The translations under genes and the position numbers were made by a program. Shown here piece by piece: positions 1 to 7,504 of a stretch of 64,000 nt of DNA. Positions within the stretch are counted from its first letter, which is position 1; every line of letters begins with the position of its first letter. Origin of the DNA: Candidatus Poribacteria bacterium (lineage in GTDB: Bacteria > Poribacteria > WGA-4E > WGA-3G); NCBI GenBank assembly GCA_958295815.1, contig OY282374.1, positions 4,926,682 to 4,990,681 of the forward strand. The letters are read 5' to 3'. The notes under the pieces are model-generated. The model had not been told where the DNA came from and searched no databases. It was given only the letters and a program-made list of their open reading frames with translations.

Positions 1-2
1 AG

Positions 3-1061
3 GGAGCAGAATCCGAAAGACAGGGACGACAGGAACGATCACAGATGCTTGTCTCGTGGGCAGCATCAATAGCGTGCCGTCGAAAAGTATTGTTAGCCTA
101 TTTCGGGGAGGAATACGAAAAGCAGAATTGTGGAATGTGTGACAACTGTCGCAAATCGGAAATGGAACGGATTGACTTGACGATTCCAGCCCAAAAATTC
201 CTGTCCTGCATTCTTCGGACAGGACAGATGTTTGGAGAAGCGCATATTATTGACGTCTTGCGAGGTTCACGCCGGAAAAAGATTCTTGATAACGGACACG
301 ATAAGCTTTCCACATACGAAATCGGTACGGATCACAGCAAAGCACAATGGCGACATTTGTCCGTCCAATTTCTTCAATACAAACTTCTTGAACGAGATAA
401 TCAACACGGCAGTCTTCGGGTAACACAGAAAGGTTGGGGTGTGCTCAACAGAGGCGATCAATTTTGGGGATTTCCGGTGAAGTCGGCAAATCGTGTTATA
501 CCGAAAGCGTTACCTGAATACTCTCCGGAACTCTTTGAATTACTACGGACTGAACGAGACAGAATCGCTGCGGCAGAGGGTGTCCTGTCTTATGAGGTAT
601 TCCACGATAAAGCACTGCAAGCTATGGCGACTTATTTTCCGACCTCTGAAGAATCGTTCAGGCTAATGCCTGGCGTTGGACCGACGCGATCTGAAAAATA
701 CGCCGATGTCTTTTTGCCAATTATCTGTGAATACTTCAAGAAACATAGAACAGATCCGGTAGAGTGTGTAAGTGAGGCACTGAGTGCGTTTGAGACCACC
801 TCCCAAGAACCGAATGAATACGCTTTGGAACTTTTTGAGAGGCTTCGCACCGAGCGTAAAACAATCGCAGATGAGGAAGACATTCCTGCGTTTGTTGTTT
901 TTCACGACAAGACCTTGCGAGAGATAGCGACTTATTTCCCGCGAACTGAAGAAGAACTTCAGCAAATTTATGGTGTTGGTCCAGCGAAAGTTGAAAAATA
1001 CGCTGATGCTTTTTTGCCCATTATCCGTGCGCATTGTGAGGAGCAGGAATCAACTGAATAA
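3..1061 (+). CDS. recQ: RecQ-family ATP-dependent DNA helicase, C-terminal part (5' truncated by window edge)
   Basis: The reading frame is open from the window edge, so the gene starts upstream; an internal ATG at 45 is unlikely to be the start. The 352 visible residues begin in the RecQ zinc-binding domain: Cys25, then CGMCDNC giving Cys43, Cys46 and Cys49 (C-x17-C-x2-C-x2-C). An RQC winged-helix region follows (about 60-160). Two HRDC domains come next (about 172-250 and 268-345), each beginning LFE.LRTER and ending GVGP....KYAD.FLPII. RecQ enzymes unwind DNA 3'-5' in recombination and fork repair. Tandem HRDC domains occur in several bacterial RecQs and tune binding to DNA structures. The helicase motor itself lies outside the window. 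Confidence 0.93.
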   Translation, partial: GAESERQGRQERSQMLVSWAASIACRRKVLLAYFGEEYEKQNCGMCDNCRKSEMERIDLTIPAQKFLSCILRTGQMFGEAHIIDVLRGSRRKKILDNGHDKLSTYEIGTDHSKAQWRHLSVQFLQYKLLERDNQHGSLRVTQKGWGVLNRGDQFWGFPVKSANRVIPKALPEYSPELFELLRTERDRIAAAEGVLSYEVFHDKALQAMATYFPTSEESFRLMPGVGPTRSEKYADVFLPIICEYFKKHRTDPVECVSEALSAFETTSQEPNEYALELFERLRTERKTIADEEDIPAFVVFHDKTLREIATYFPRTEEELQQIYGVGPAKVEKYADAFLPIIRAHCEEQESTE

Positions 1062-1120
1062 CACTGCAAGTAAAAGTTCCTACAAATTATCTTTGGTCCC
1101 AAGCGCGTAAATTAAAAAAA

Positions 1121-1212
1121 GCGTTGGGTTTCGCGGTGATATAGAATAGCAAGTGAGATAAGGTATCAGAGATATTCTTATCCTTCGGTAGTTCACATGA
1201 CGCTCAACCCAA
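1121..1212. repeat. Dispersed inverted-repeat element, GTTGGGTTTCGC ... CTCAACCCAAC type
   Basis: A 92-bp element is bounded by GTTGGGTTTCGC on the left and CGCTCAACCCAAC on the right, which are complementary at their ends. A second full copy lies at 3487-3584 and a half copy at 4247-4271. The ends and size resemble a small non-autonomous mobile element (MITE-like), but no target-site duplication was confirmed. With the hairpins at 1247-1271 and 1369-1390 this accounts for most of the gene-free stretch 1062-1435; no credible ORF was seen there. Confidence 0.6.
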
Positions 1213-1246
1213 CCCACGATAGAATTCTGTAGATCTTTGGGATATG

Positions 1247-1271
1247 TCGCGATTCTGAGATCGCTCCTACA
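1247..1271. repeat. Dispersed hairpin repeat A (variant GCGAT...ATCGC + TCCTACA)
   Basis: A variant of the dispersed hairpin whose common form is GGGAT-TCGGAG-ATCCC-TCCTACA (9001, 42026, 42065, 42129). Here the stem reads GCGAT / ATCGC, so both sides changed together and pairing is kept. Confidence 0.55.
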
Positions 1272-1368
1272 GCAGACGAAGAGATGGATTGAAACGGGAA
1301 GATTGACGAGGTTGGGAGAGAAACACCCTATCAAAAACACCTCGCCAGCGGGTCTTAGTGGAAAAATA

Positions 1369-1390
1369 GGCGAGGCACGGGGACCTCGCC
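1369..1390. repeat. Dispersed hairpin repeat B (GGCGAGG...CCTCGCC)
   Basis: A perfect 7-bp stem, GGCGAGG-cacgggga-CCTCGCC. Other members of the family are at 4425-4445, 7320-7341 and 40225-40245, usually followed by AGCG or AACG. Just downstream, CCTAACAGGATTTGG occurs twice in tandem (about 1388-1425). Confidence 0.55.
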
Positions 1391-1435
1391 TAACAGGATT
1401 TGGGAAGTGAACCTAACAGGATTTGGTGAGTGAAG

Positions 1436-2356
1436 TTAAATGTTTCCGATTTTTTCTAAGAGGTGCGGGACGATGTCTGGGGTTGATTCTCGATCTATCC
1501 ATTCAAGGCGGGTGTCTTTGCGGAACCATGTTAGTTGCCGTTTGGCGAAGCGACGGGTGTTCTGCTTCAGTTGTGCAATCGCTTCTATATATGTCCACTC
1601 TCCATCCAGATACGCTATCAATTCTTTATAGCCGAAACTTTGCATCGCAATAGTATCACGGGTATAACCGGCTGCTAATAATGATTCGACTTCGGCTATT
1701 AACCCACTCGCAAGCATTATATCTACTCGCTGCTCAATACGATGGTAGAGTTGGGGGCGCGGTATCGTCAGGCAGAAGGCGATGAATGGATACCGCTGTT
1801 TTTCTGGTTGCCACTGCTGCTGGTGTTCGGACATAGGAGTCCCTGTTAGTTCATAGACTTCTAAGGCACGGATGACGCGGACGACATTGTTGGGGTGGAT
1901 CCGATCGGCGGATTCTGGATCACAAGTGCGGAGCCGTTCGTGGAGTCCATCAACACCGTGTTGTGCTGCTTCTTGCTCAAGCTGCTCACGTAGAAGTGGA
2001 TCTGCTCCGGGTCCCTCAAATAAGCCGTCAACAACTGCTCGGAAGTAGAGACCGGCACCACCGACAAGTAGCACTTGTTTGCCTCTGCTTTGGATGTCAG
2101 TGATCGCTGTGTCTGTAAGGCGTTGATAGTCAGCGACGGAAAAGGGTTGGGAAATGTCTGCGCAATCTATGAGGTGGTGTCGTGCTGCCTTCTGTTCTTC
2201 GGGGGTAGGCTTGGCGGTGCCGATGTTCATCTGTCGATAGATTTGTCGGGAATCGACGGAGATAATTTCGGCATTGAGGTGTTGCGCAAGTTGAATGGCT
2301 ATCTTTGTTTTGCCGACTGCTGTGGGACCGAGGAGACAGAGGAGTTTTGAGGTCAT
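1436..2356 (-). CDS. miaA: tRNA dimethylallyltransferase MiaA
   Basis: Transfers a dimethylallyl group to N6 of A37 in tRNAs that read UNN codons. The protein has an N-terminal P-loop GPTAVGKT (about residues 8-15), the DSRQIYRQMNIGTAKP substrate motif, and the later conserved TGTPMS and QSFGYKEL segments. The 306-aa length is normal. A longer frame opens at a TTG at 2380, but I chose the ATG at 2356 because its ATG overlaps the mnmA stop codon (ATGA), a typical coupled start, and the protein then begins directly before the P-loop strand. It is co-transcribed with mnmA, so two tRNA anticodon-loop modification enzymes share one unit. Confidence 0.95.
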   Translation of the reverse strand: MTSKLLCLLGPTAVGKTKIAIQLAQHLNAEIISVDSRQIYRQMNIGTAKPTPEEQKAARHHLIDCADISQPFSVADYQRLTDTAITDIQSRGKQVLLVGGAGLYFRAVVDGLFEGPGADPLLREQLEQEAAQHGVDGLHERLRTCDPESADRIHPNNVVRVIRALEVYELTGTPMSEHQQQWQPEKQRYPFIAFCLTIPRPQLYHRIEQRVDIMLASGLIAEVESLLAAGYTRDTIAMQSFGYKELIAYLDGEWTYIEAIAQLKQNTRRFAKRQLTWFRKDTRLEWIDRESTPDIVPHLLEKIGNI

Positions 2357-3441
2357 TTGTCGCGAGAGTCCACAATCCAACCGCCGCCGATGACATATTC
2401 GCCGTCGTAAAAGACGGTGGCTTGTCCGGGGGTAATGGCGCGCCGTGGCTCGTCAAACTTCACGACTGCTTCTGTGTCACTAATGGGTGAGATTGTCGCG
2501 GGACCGCCGTCATCACGGGAGCGGACTTTAACGTGCGCACGGATCGGCTCTGTCAATTCCTCAATAGAAATGAGGTTGATGCGTTCAACGTACATTGTGT
2601 CCTCAAGGAGGGCATCGGATTCGCCAACGACAACGGTATTCTCTGATGCATTGAGTTGCGTCACATAGAGCGGTTTGCCGACTGCAATGCCTAACCCGCG
2701 CCGCTGTCCGACGGTATAAAACGGAACACCCTCATGCTTACCGAGGACCTTTCCCTTCTCGTCTACAATATCGCCGCCCTGAATTTTCTCGGGGACTCTG
2801 TCCTTGAGGAAGCGTCTATAGTTGGTATCGGCAACGAAACAGAGTTCTTGGCTCTCAATTTTTTCGGCGGTGCGCAACTGGTACTTGCGGGCAAGGTCAC
2901 GGACCTCGGTTTTTGTGTATTCACCGAGCGGCATCATGGCGCAGCGCAATTGATCCTGAGTGAGTGCGGCGAGGAAGTACGATTGGTCCTTGCTGATGTC
3001 AAGTGCTTTGCGTAAGAGATAGCGTCCTGTTTCTGGATGTTGTTCCACACGGGCATAGTGTCCGGTGGCGATGGCATTGCATTCCAACGTTTTGGCGAGA
3101 TCAAGGAGTCTACCAAACTTTAGTTCACGGTTACATACCATACAGGGACTGGGTGTCCTGCCGACGAGGTATTCTTCGACGAAATAGTCGATGATCCGCT
3201 CTTGGAAGGCGTCTTCGTAGTTTACGCCGTAGAAAGGGATACCGAGTTGCGTGGCGACGCGGCGTGCATCCTCAATGCCCTCAAGTGAGCAGCAGTTGGG
3301 TCGCTCCGGCTCTACCTCGATTGTATCGGGTGCGCCGAGACGCATGGTAATTCCAGTGACATCATAACCTGCGTCAACCATCATGGCAGCGGTGACGGAA
3401 CTGTCTACGCCTCCGCTCATTGCGACGAGAATTTTTTTCAT
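2353..3441 (-). CDS. mnmA: tRNA-specific 2-thiouridylase MnmA
   Basis: Catalyses sulfur transfer to C2 of U34 in tRNA-Lys, tRNA-Glu and tRNA-Gln. The N-terminus shows the PP-loop ATPase signature MSGGVDSSV (about residues 8-16). The catalytic cysteine pair is seen as SPCMVCN (about 105) and ELCFVAD (about 200). The central YTVGQRRGLG and C-terminal GQATVFYDGEYVIGGGWI motifs are also present. The 362-aa length matches the family. It starts at ATG 3441 and its TGA overlaps the miaA start. No strong sigma70 promoter was recognised directly upstream, where a dispersed repeat (3487-3584) sits. Confidence 0.96.
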   Translation of the reverse strand: MKKILVAMSGGVDSSVTAAMMVDAGYDVTGITMRLGAPDTIEVEPERPNCCSLEGIEDARRVATQLGIPFYGVNYEDAFQERIIDYFVEEYLVGRTPSPCMVCNRELKFGRLLDLAKTLECNAIATGHYARVEQHPETGRYLLRKALDISKDQSYFLAALTQDQLRCAMMPLGEYTKTEVRDLARKYQLRTAEKIESQELCFVADTNYRRFLKDRVPEKIQGGDIVDEKGKVLGKHEGVPFYTVGQRRGLGIAVGKPLYVTQLNASENTVVVGESDALLEDTMYVERINLISIEELTEPIRAHVKVRSRDDGGPATISPISDTEAVVKFDEPRRAITPGQATVFYDGEYVIGGGWIVDSRDK

Positions 3442-3486
3442 GGGACTGCCCAGTTAAGTAAAGTATCGTACGTCTATAGCTGAAGT

Positions 3487-3584
3487 GTTGGGTTTCGCTG
3501 AGATGTTGGAGTGCCTAAGTCTCTTGGCATGTGAAATCTCCAGCGTTATAAGCGTTTGGTTTTCCATCTTCCCCTCAACCCAAC
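3487..3584. repeat. Dispersed inverted-repeat element, second full copy
   Basis: Same ends as the 1121-1212 element: GTTGGGTTTCGC on the left, CCCTCAACCCAACGGACGC on the right. It lies between mnmA and the 3609-4223 gene. A right-half copy (ATCAACCCAACGGACGCTGCTG) occurs at 4247-4271, just upstream of that same gene, so the gene is bracketed by element ends. Confidence 0.6.
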
Positions 3585-3608
3585 GGACGCTACTGAAAGC
3601 GATTTTTT

Positions 3609-4223
3609 TTAGCGATTGCTCTTTAATTTACCCCATGTTGTCGTGAGCCTGTCCGTTGCATCCACAGCAGCCCCTCCATCACCACGTGTTAGGAATACCC
3701 AATACATGGGAGCTAACTGTGCAGGTGCATCGTTGTTACCAGCGAGAGAGATGTCCCCTGCGGGAAACTCCTTGTTCCGAAGAACGAAAATATCCGTATC
3801 GCCCTCATTGGTTTGGACTAAATAATCAGGCTGCTCTGTCCATCCTTCACCGTCTGATGCCCATTTTGGCGGATCACCCCATCTCTTGTCAGTAGCCAGC
3901 CAAACGACGACAGGAACTTTAACTGTAAATGTGATGAAATCCGCACCCTTAGAGCCTTCATCGTCCATTGCTGTCATGATAAACGTTGCGCCTTCAAACT
4001 CTTTTGACATATCCTTGACGAAATAATCCCTGTCAATGAGATAAACGCTTCCTATCTCCAGTCCGTCCTCGCCTACAACATACTCGCCGACAACACTCCT
4101 GGATTCAAGATCAATGACTTCTATATCCTCGACGATTACATCCTGTGCCAGAACTGTAGGGAGATAAAAAGATGCCAAGATAAAACAAGTCAAAATCAAA
4201 CACGAGAATCTTTTGATATACAT
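3609..4223 (-). CDS. Small exported protein of unknown function with LTTTWGKLK tail
   Basis: 204 aa. A signal peptide is clear: basic MYIKR, a hydrophobic stretch to about residue 22, and cleavage after VLA before QDV. The body has no recognised motif; it is acidic and beta-rich, with a WLATDKRWGDPPKW segment and APMYWVFLTRGDGGAA near the end. It finishes RLTTTWGKLKSNR. That tail is shared with the LamG proteins at 40307 and 41271 and the PD40 protein at 37746. The start is ATG 4223 with AAGGAG 8 nt upstream, and a good sigma70 promoter lies at 4275-4303. It is monocistronic and bracketed by dispersed repeat ends. Function unknown. Confidence 0.8.
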   Translation of the reverse strand: MYIKRFSCLILTCFILASFYLPTVLAQDVIVEDIEVIDLESRSVVGEYVVGEDGLEIGSVYLIDRDYFVKDMSKEFEGATFIMTAMDDEGSKGADFITFTVKVPVVVWLATDKRWGDPPKWASDGEGWTEQPDYLVQTNEGDTDIFVLRNKEFPAGDISLAGNNDAPAQLAPMYWVFLTRGDGGAAVDATDRLTTTWGKLKSNR

Positions 4224-4274
4224 GATAATGCTCCTTTTTTGTTCATATCAACCCAACGGACGCTGCTGTAGTTA

Positions 4275-4303
4275 ATTATACCATATAATAGGGGGTTTGT
4301 CAT
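4275..4303 (-). promoter_or_regulatory. Sigma70-type promoter for the 3609-4223 gene
   Basis: Read on the minus strand: ATGACA, a 17-bp spacer, then a perfect TATAAT, about 50 nt before the start codon at 4223. Confidence 0.6.
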
Positions 4304-4424
4304 GAAAAATTGGTGGATGGATTGTGTTGTGGTTGATTAGCTGCTATACACATATCGCCCCGCTGGGGCTAAGAGAGAACAGAACTGTACCGAAATCTGA
4401 GATTACTTATGCACCAAAAGATTC

Positions 4425-4445
4425 GGCGGGGTTTGTAACCCCGCC
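4425..4445. repeat. Dispersed hairpin repeat B (GGCGGGGTT-TGT-AACCCCGCC)
   Basis: A perfect 9-bp stem with a 3-nt loop downstream of the enolase-superfamily gene. The stem differs from the 7320 copy (GGCGAGGT/ACCTCGCC) by a compensated pair. It could also act as a terminator for the leftward-transcribed 4494-5660 gene, but no U-tract follows on that strand. Confidence 0.55.
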
Positions 4446-4493
4446 AACGAAAAAGAGCATCAAAAATTTATTGTTGTGTTGGGATGGGTAAAA

Positions 4494-5660
4494 TCAGGAG
4501 ATTTGCCAATCCTCATTTCCGGCGTAGCGGTCGTCGTAGACATCTTCATTGAGTTCCAGTCCGAGCCCGGGGGTATCGGGTACTGTGAACGTCCCACCCG
4601 TGAAATCATAACCAGAGGTATCAACGACATCACTCGTGAGGGTTGCGACTTCACCATAGAGGAAATGCGGAATGGTTTTTCCAAATTGGAGACTGAGGTA
4701 AAAACCGAGTAGAGAGCCCCAGTTGTGCGGTGCGCATAGAACATTGTGTGCGGATGCCATATCGGCGAGTCGTCGCCAACCGGTAACGCCAAGCCCCTTC
4801 ATATCATGCTGAATGACATCAATAACCCCTGCCTCAAAGAATGGATCGTAAAATTCAAGGGGATCACGGGTACGAGTCTCGCCATCGGCGATGTAGGTTT
4901 TTAAGCCTTTTTCTTGGATGAAAGCCTTTAGGTTGCGATACAATTCAACATCCTCGTCAAACATCTCCTCAATCCAAAAGACATCGCAATTGCTTGTCTC
5001 ATTGAGGAAGGTGATGACTTCGTCATAGGTGTATGCGTTATTTGCATCGACGAGGATATTGAAACCTTCGCCTGCGGTGCTACGCGCAAGTTGGACGAGT
5101 TCTATGTCCCGCTGGAGACCGGCATTGCGTTCCATGAGATGGTTTCCACGCCCAATTTTCATTTTGCATGCGGTAAACCCGTTAGCGAGACTGCTTTTGA
5201 CATCGTCCTCAATTCGTTTGAGACCTTCGGCTTTGGTTTCGTAGAGGAGGTCGTTGAAATAGATAGTGCTGTCGTAAGCGGGTAGCCCGTTTGAAAAAAC
5301 ATCGCTGCCAATAAGCTGATACGCTGGCTTGCCGAGGATTTTTCCGATAGTATCCCAGAGCGCGTTTTCAAGTCCACGGAATTCGGAAACCACACCGTCT
5401 TCAGGATTCAAGAGGTCAAACGGATTTTGGTTGAGTACGCCCTGTGCATCTTCAGCGGTTGTTGCCGCCCAACTCCCAACTCCCCAACCGAGCGTCCCAT
5501 CGTTGGTATGGATACGGACAATACGTTCTTTCCATTTCCCATTTGGGTCAGGCTGTTTTATCTCAGTTGCGCCAGAGTTACAACCGATAGCAGGCTGGTC
5601 AACTTCGACTGTGACCTGCTCAATTTTGGTAATCTTGATACCGGTCGGATAGTCCTGCAT
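4494..5660 (-). CDS. Mandelate racemase / muconate-lactonizing-type enolase superfamily protein
   Basis: 388 aa. The barrel shows the superfamily's KxK base motif (K166-M-K168) and three acidic metal ligands: D205 in LVDANNAYT, E231 in WIEEMF, and E261 in IADGETR. A C-terminal APHNWGS histidine follows. These enzymes abstract a proton alpha to a carboxylate (acid-sugar dehydratases, racemases). The substrate cannot be told from sequence, but sugar oxidoreductases elsewhere in the window fit acid-sugar catabolism. A TTG at 5705 would add 15 residues. I chose ATG 5660 because GGAAGGGAA precedes it by about 10 nt and the protein then begins MQDYPTGIKITKIE, as is usual. Confidence 0.85.
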   Translation of the reverse strand: MQDYPTGIKITKIEQVTVEVDQPAIGCNSGATEIKQPDPNGKWKERIVRIHTNDGTLGWGVGSWAATTAEDAQGVLNQNPFDLLNPEDGVVSEFRGLENALWDTIGKILGKPAYQLIGSDVFSNGLPAYDSTIYFNDLLYETKAEGLKRIEDDVKSSLANGFTACKMKIGRGNHLMERNAGLQRDIELVQLARSTAGEGFNILVDANNAYTYDEVITFLNETSNCDVFWIEEMFDEDVELYRNLKAFIQEKGLKTYIADGETRTRDPLEFYDPFFEAGVIDVIQHDMKGLGVTGWRRLADMASAHNVLCAPHNWGSLLGFYLSLQFGKTIPHFLYGEVATLTSDVVDTSGYDFTGGTFTVPDTPGLGLELNEDVYDDRYAGNEDWQIS

Positions 5661-5751
5661 AGTTAGAAATTCCCTTCCACTGTCCGGTAAACCAGATTCG
5701 ATCAAGCCTTGGAATTCGAGCGAAAATTACCAGCACTGCGTTTCGGTTTGC

Positions 5752-6942
5752 CTACTCAAGTTGAAGTAGGAGTTCATTGAGAGCGTCCTTGACCATATCG
5801 TTGGTTTCAGTTTCCCTGAAGAAGACGTCAAGTTTGTGGGGTAGATTATCGTACTGGTCAGCCCCTTCAATTTGCTTTAGCAAAGCGGGTCTCTTCAAGA
5901 GTTGGACGATACGGAGTCTATCTTCGTGGTTGACGACTTCGGGATTTGCCAACACTTCGATTAAACGTCCGGCTAAACCATCAGCGAGTCCGTTTTCAGC
6001 GTAATGGTCCAAAGTATCAATAGCAACCTGCTTCGTATTGAGACTCGAGCCGTTTGTGAGGATTGCGACGAGCCCGTCAACAGCACCTGCGTCAGGATAT
6101 TTCCGCAGTGCCATAGCAATGTCCATACGTACAGTGTCATCAGAATCGCCAAGCGCAGCAATCAGCATGTTTGTGGGATGCTCTTTGAGGAACATCATAG
6201 ATTTTGCGGCGGCGCGTCGGACAACAGCGTTGCCATCGGTCAAGCCCTGGACGATTTTTCCTTCGGAGCCTTCATTGCCGAGGAGGTAGAGTGCGGTGTT
6301 AATTTCCATCTTCAACCCTTCATCAGCGGTTGCATTTTGGAGTGCTTCTAACCCAGCGGCAGCGGATGTATCGCCTATATCGCCTATGATACGGACGAGC
6401 TGAATCTTCACAGCAGATGGTGTTTTGCTATCGCCAGCTGCCTTCATGATGTCGTTAATGCCAGGACTTCCGATTCCCTTCAAGATTTCAATGAAGTCGC
6501 CGTGGACCTGGGCATACCGGTTTTTAACGAGGTCCTCCAAAACGAAAGGCACTGCCGGTGCCCCTTTATCAACGAGGACTTGCATGGCATCCTTCTGTAC
6601 CCTATGGCGTTCGCCAAGGATCTGCAGGATTTTCTTCATCTCAAACTCGCCCAATTCACCGATGCGGCGGTCACGTTCAGTTTTGTATCTGGTTTCTACA
6701 TTGTGGGTTCTAGCAGCACCTGTCGAAATGGCGTTACTATAAGCAAGTATCAGGAGTGCACGAGGCTCAACTTTATTTTCTTCTTCCTGTTCAGCGCGCT
6801 CAAGATGCTGTGCCGCTTCCAGCGAGAGTCCGGCGTTTAGCAACTTACTCCTGCCGACTTCAAGTTGGGTGATGACCTGTTCCGGCTGGCAGCCGAAGCT
6901 TACAACCCCTATAAGCAGTAATATCATCAAAAGTTTTTTCAT
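5752..6942 (-). CDS. HEAT-repeat lipoprotein (paralogue of 7505-8701)
   Basis: 396 aa. It begins MKKLLMILLLIGVVSFGC, a lipoprotein signal with Cys18 as the lipidation site. An N-terminal helical part (GRSKLLNAGLSLEAAQHLERAEQEE, then PRALLILAYSNAISTGAA) resembles a TPR-like hairpin. At least six HEAT/PBS-lyase-type helical repeats of about 30-37 residues follow, for example GLTDGNAVVRRAAAKSMMFL and ALGDSDDTVRMDIAMALRKY. Such solenoids bind proteins; no catalytic residues are seen. The frame is open to 7224, but ATG 6942 is preferred for its signal peptide, with AGGAGG 16 nt upstream. About 45% of positions look alike with the neighbour at 7505-8701, so this is a tandem duplication. Confidence 0.85.
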   Translation of the reverse strand: MKKLLMILLLIGVVSFGCQPEQVITQLEVGRSKLLNAGLSLEAAQHLERAEQEEENKVEPRALLILAYSNAISTGAARTHNVETRYKTERDRRIGELGEFEMKKILQILGERHRVQKDAMQVLVDKGAPAVPFVLEDLVKNRYAQVHGDFIEILKGIGSPGINDIMKAAGDSKTPSAVKIQLVRIIGDIGDTSAAAGLEALQNATADEGLKMEINTALYLLGNEGSEGKIVQGLTDGNAVVRRAAAKSMMFLKEHPTNMLIAALGDSDDTVRMDIAMALRKYPDAGAVDGLVAILTNGSSLNTKQVAIDTLDHYAENGLADGLAGRLIEVLANPEVVNHEDRLRIVQLLKRPALLKQIEGADQYDNLPHKLDVFFRETETNDMVKDALNELLLQLE

Positions 6943-7222
6943 GTTCCGTTTATCTTTTCCTCCTGGAATCTCGATTAGACTCACCGGTTTGTACCTCTTG
7001 TGGCGGGCATACTTTATGTAGATAATGAACATCGCGTGCATCTCAGAGCGCGTAGTGTACAAGCCAAGAAACAGACAACTTAACGCTTCTGACTGCATCT
7101 TGCGAACCTCGGTGTTAGGTGAAGTTTGCATGCGAAAATGAATTAAGGTCTTCCGTCTATTATAAACCCCTTCACACCTACAGACAGAGGTTACCGATCC
7201 GGATAAGTACGATGCAAAGGAC

Positions 7223-7251
7223 ATTTTAAAATAAATACACTTTTATGTCAA
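7223..7251 (-). promoter_or_regulatory. Sigma70-type promoter for the HEAT lipoprotein gene, giving a long leader
   Basis: Minus strand: perfect TTGACA, a 17-bp spacer, TAAAAT. The predicted start is about 270 nt before ATG 6942, leaving an unusually long 5' leader with no assigned function. Confidence 0.55.
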
Positions 7252-7319
7252 GAAATTTTAGGCAAAATTTTAGGGGTATCTGGTTTTGGGTTATAAGTTG
7301 TTGGTAAGAAACGGTCAAT

Positions 7320-7341
7320 GGCGAGGTTAAAATACCTCGCC
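7320..7341. repeat. Dispersed hairpin repeat B (GGCGAGGT...ACCTCGCC)
   Basis: A perfect 8-bp stem around a TAAAAT loop, followed by AGCG, between the two HEAT-lipoprotein genes. Confidence 0.55.
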
Positions 7342-7412
7342 AGCGTCGTAGTAGAGGTGGGATTATTGGTGGTTTTCTCGGCGTGCCTTCACTGTAAGGG
7401 GAAGACACCACA

Positions 7413-7493
7413 ATTGAAATTCGGGCTTACAAAGCCCTCCCACGATTTATGAGATTGAAATTCGGGCTTACAAGCCTTCCCACGATTTATGAG
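7413..7493. repeat. Two tandem 40-41-bp repeats, each with a small hairpin
   Basis: Two adjacent units (7413-7453 and 7454-7493) share the ends ATTGAAATTCGGGCTTAC and CCCACGATTTATGAG. Unit 1 contains the perfect hairpin GGGCTT-ACA-AAGCCC. Unit 2 carries a one-base deletion and keeps GGCTT-AC-AAGCC. The array sits just downstream of the 7505-8701 gene and may contribute to its 3' end. Two units without spacers do not make a CRISPR. Confidence 0.7.
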
Positions 7494-7504
7494 ATTGACT
7501 ATAT

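Noticed and set aside
1080..1340. 86-residue frame on the minus strand
   Set aside because: Covers dispersed repeats, has no ribosome site and no protein-like composition.
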